This document shows, piece after piece, positions 5,619 through 6,878 of a stretch of 6,878 nt of DNA (within the stretch, counting starts at the first letter, position 1; each line of letters begins with the position of its first letter). The DNA is from Streptosporangiaceae bacterium (lineage in GTDB: Bacteria > Actinomycetota > Actinomycetes > Streptosporangiales > Streptosporangiaceae), in assembly GCA_025934635.1 (NCBI GenBank), contig JAICWX010000405.1, positions 1 through 6,878 of the forward strand, written 5' to 3'. The position numbers and the translations under genes are program-made. The notes under the pieces were generated by a model that saw only the letters and a program-made list of their open reading frames with translations, was not told the origin of the DNA and ran no database searches.

Positions 5619-6017
5619 CTAGACCTTCGGCGCCTCCGGGTCGTTCTGGTCGCCGACGTAGTGGATGTCGAACGGCTTGTTGGTGATGAACAGGAACGTG
5701 CAGTCTGCCTCCTGGGTCGCGCCGTGCTCCATGATCCCGCCCTCGGGAAACCACACGAAGCTCCCGGCCGGGTACCGGCCCTGGTGGGTACGGAGGGTGC
5801 CGTCGAGAACGTAGAAGCCGTGCGCGCAGGAGTGGCTGTGCCACGGGTTGGTGAAGCCCGCCCGGTAGACCATCTTGAGGATCGTCATCCCGGTCTCCGG
5901 GTCGCTCATCAGCGGGACATGCTCCAGGTTGGCCTGGATGTAATCGATCGGGAACAGCTCCCAGGGGGCGGTGTTCGTGTCCACGACGGTCACTTCGACG
6001 GGGATGGCTTCGGTCAC
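5619..6017 (-). CDS. Small cupin-domain protein with histidine-rich metal site
   Basis: 132 residues forming one cupin barrel. Motif 1 is H60-S-H62, three residues, H66, six residues, G73: spacing matches the cupin consensus, but the usual glutamate is histidine. Motif 2 is PAGSFVWFPEGGIMEH (83-98) with His98. Four histidines could bind a metal. The overall pattern (PWHSHSCAHGFYVLDGTLRT, FPEGGIMEHGAT) recalls the cupins related to ChrR and to 2,4'-dihydroxyacetophenone or acetylacetone dioxygenases, so a small dioxygenase or metal-binding protein is possible; the substrate is unknown. Start: GTG at 6017 with GGGAG 5 bases upstream. The same frame is open further upstream but lies within the hydratase gene and is Pro/Ser/Arg-rich shadow. 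It follows that gene by 25 bases and is likely cotranscribed with it. Confidence 0.82.
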   Translation of the reverse strand: MTEAIPVEVTVVDTNTAPWELFPIDYIQANLEHVPLMSDPETGMTILKMVYRAGFTNPWHSHSCAHGFYVLDGTLRTHQGRYPAGSFVWFPEGGIMEHGATQEADCTFLFITNKPFDIHYVGDQNDPEAPKV

Positions 6018-6042
6018 GACGGCTCCCAGGGGGGTGGCGGGG

Positions 6043-6813
6043 TCAGGACTTACGGGTATCTTGCCCCGTAATGCGCCGGTAGTGGCTCGCGATCTGGTCC
6101 CGGGTTTCCTGGGTGCCGAACGTTCCCGCGAACTCGTCCGTGCTCCGCTCCACCGACACGTCGAGCGGCTGGTTGAGCCACAGGTCGAAGAGCCGGCGCT
6201 GGGCGGCGGTGACCGTGCGGGTATGCGTCGCGGTCCGCTCGAGCAGCCGCCCGGTGGCCTCGGCGAGCAGGCCGGGCTCGGTGGTGACGTTGGCGATGCT
6301 GTGCGGTGGCAGCTGGTCGAGGGTGTAGAGGTCACCGGTCAGGATCATCTCGCGGGCCTTGCTGAGCCCGACGAAACCGGGTAGCAGGGCCGCGTCGATG
6401 ACCGACGGCACTCCGACCTTGATCTCGGGCAGGCCGAAGGCCGCCGTCGTCGTGGCCACCCGGAGGTCACACGCCAGGGCCAGCTCGAACGCCCCGCCCA
6501 GGCAGTACCCGCTGACCGCGGCGACAGTGACCACCGGCGCCCGCCGGATGGCGCGCATGATCCCGGCGAGCTGCGCGATGAAAGGCTTGGCGCTGTCACG
6601 GTCCATGCCGACGAACGCCTCGATGTTCATCCCCGCGCTGAACGCCGCCGAGCCGGCGCCGGTGAAGATCAGGCCGGTGACTTCCGGATCGAGGTTGTCG
6701 ATGACGTCCCGGAGTCCGGGCAGGTCCTCGGGGTGCAGCACGTTCAGCTTGCCCGGCCGGTCAAAGGTGACCCACTGATAAGGCCCGCGACGCTCAACGG
6801 CGATGAATCTCAT
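6043..6813 (-). CDS. Enoyl-CoA hydratase/isomerase (crotonase superfamily)
   Basis: 256 residues, the usual length for the family. The oxyanion-hole regions are AFSAGMNI (57-64) and GYCLGGAFELALACDLRVA (102-120). The two glutamates that act as acid/base in enoyl-CoA hydratase correspond to Glu110 (GGAFE) and Glu130 (FGLPEIKVG), spaced 20 apart as in the rat enzyme. A true hydratase or isomerase acting on an acyl-CoA is therefore likely. The stretch after Glu130 (GVPSVIDAALLPGFVG) differs from the PG-GG-TQRL common in fatty-acid beta-oxidation enzymes, so another acyl-CoA substrate or a C-C hydrolase role is possible. Start: ATG at 6813, with only a weak GGGC upstream. First gene of a two-gene unit with the cupin. 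The 65 bases upstream contain a CATTAT six bases before the ATG but no convincing -35. Confidence 0.9.
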   Translation of the reverse strand: MRFIAVERRGPYQWVTFDRPGKLNVLHPEDLPGLRDVIDNLDPEVTGLIFTGAGSAAFSAGMNIEAFVGMDRDSAKPFIAQLAGIMRAIRRAPVVTVAAVSGYCLGGAFELALACDLRVATTTAAFGLPEIKVGVPSVIDAALLPGFVGLSKAREMILTGDLYTLDQLPPHSIANVTTEPGLLAEATGRLLERTATHTRTVTAAQRRLFDLWLNQPLDVSVERSTDEFAGTFGTQETRDQIASHYRRITGQDTRKS

Positions 6814-6878
6814 AGCCCGATAATGCCGTGCTGACCGGCGTTTGCGACATTTGCACCCCCGATCTCCCGGCGGGTTAG
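6814..6878. other. Upstream region of the hydratase gene, window edge
   Basis: 65 bases without a recognisable gene. It should hold the promoter of the leftward hydratase-cupin unit. CATTAT on the minus strand could be a weak -10, but I could not pair it with a good -35. Confidence 0.3.

Noticed and set aside
6018..6335. Upstream extension of the cupin frame to an ATG at 6335
   Set aside because: It lies within the hydratase gene and reads as Ser/Pro/Arg-rich shadow. The GTG at 6017 has a ribosome-binding site and begins the conserved cupin protein.

Overview
The window is GC-rich, uses GTG and TTG starts, and packs genes into overlapping operons. It carries an ECF sigma factor, a YtrA-type GntR/ABC cassette and a DUF6745-type protein. 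Together these point to a chromosome of a high-GC actinomycete (Streptomyces/Streptosporangiales-like). The genus cannot be fixed from sequence alone.

Left part (1-1393): an HNH endonuclease with an N-terminal PUA/EVE-like domain, probably a restriction or defence nuclease and less GC-rich than its surroundings. It is followed by a 400-base stretch with no intact gene. That stretch holds a decayed small GntR regulator (about 1031-1203), a hairpin and one perfect DnaA-box-like 9-mer.

Middle (1394-3560, + strand): one open frame joins a complete ECF sigma factor to a complete bifunctional nuclease (BFN/DUF151) domain. A strong ribosome-binding site and an ATG lie exactly at the domain junction, so the locus could make both a fusion and a free nuclease. 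A strong hairpin terminator follows. Next is a 288-residue DUF6745-type protein that seems to lack the family's C-terminal end. A GC-rich inverted repeat separates it from the convergent operon.

Right part (3568-6813, - strand): two transcription units read leftwards. An enoyl-CoA hydratase/isomerase is followed 25 bases later by a small cupin protein. Then comes a YtrA-type GntR regulator, an ABC ATPase and a six-helix ABC permease, joined by TGATG and GTGA stop/start overlaps. The GntR gene has a readable promoter with its -10 inside a 24-26 bp palindrome that abuts the start codon. This suggests leaderless, autoregulated transcription of the transporter operon.

The strongest candidate for something unusual is the sigma-BFN fusion with an internal start. 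The operator/leaderless promoter and the HNH nuclease come next. No RNA gene, CRISPR array, insertion sequence or transposase was seen.
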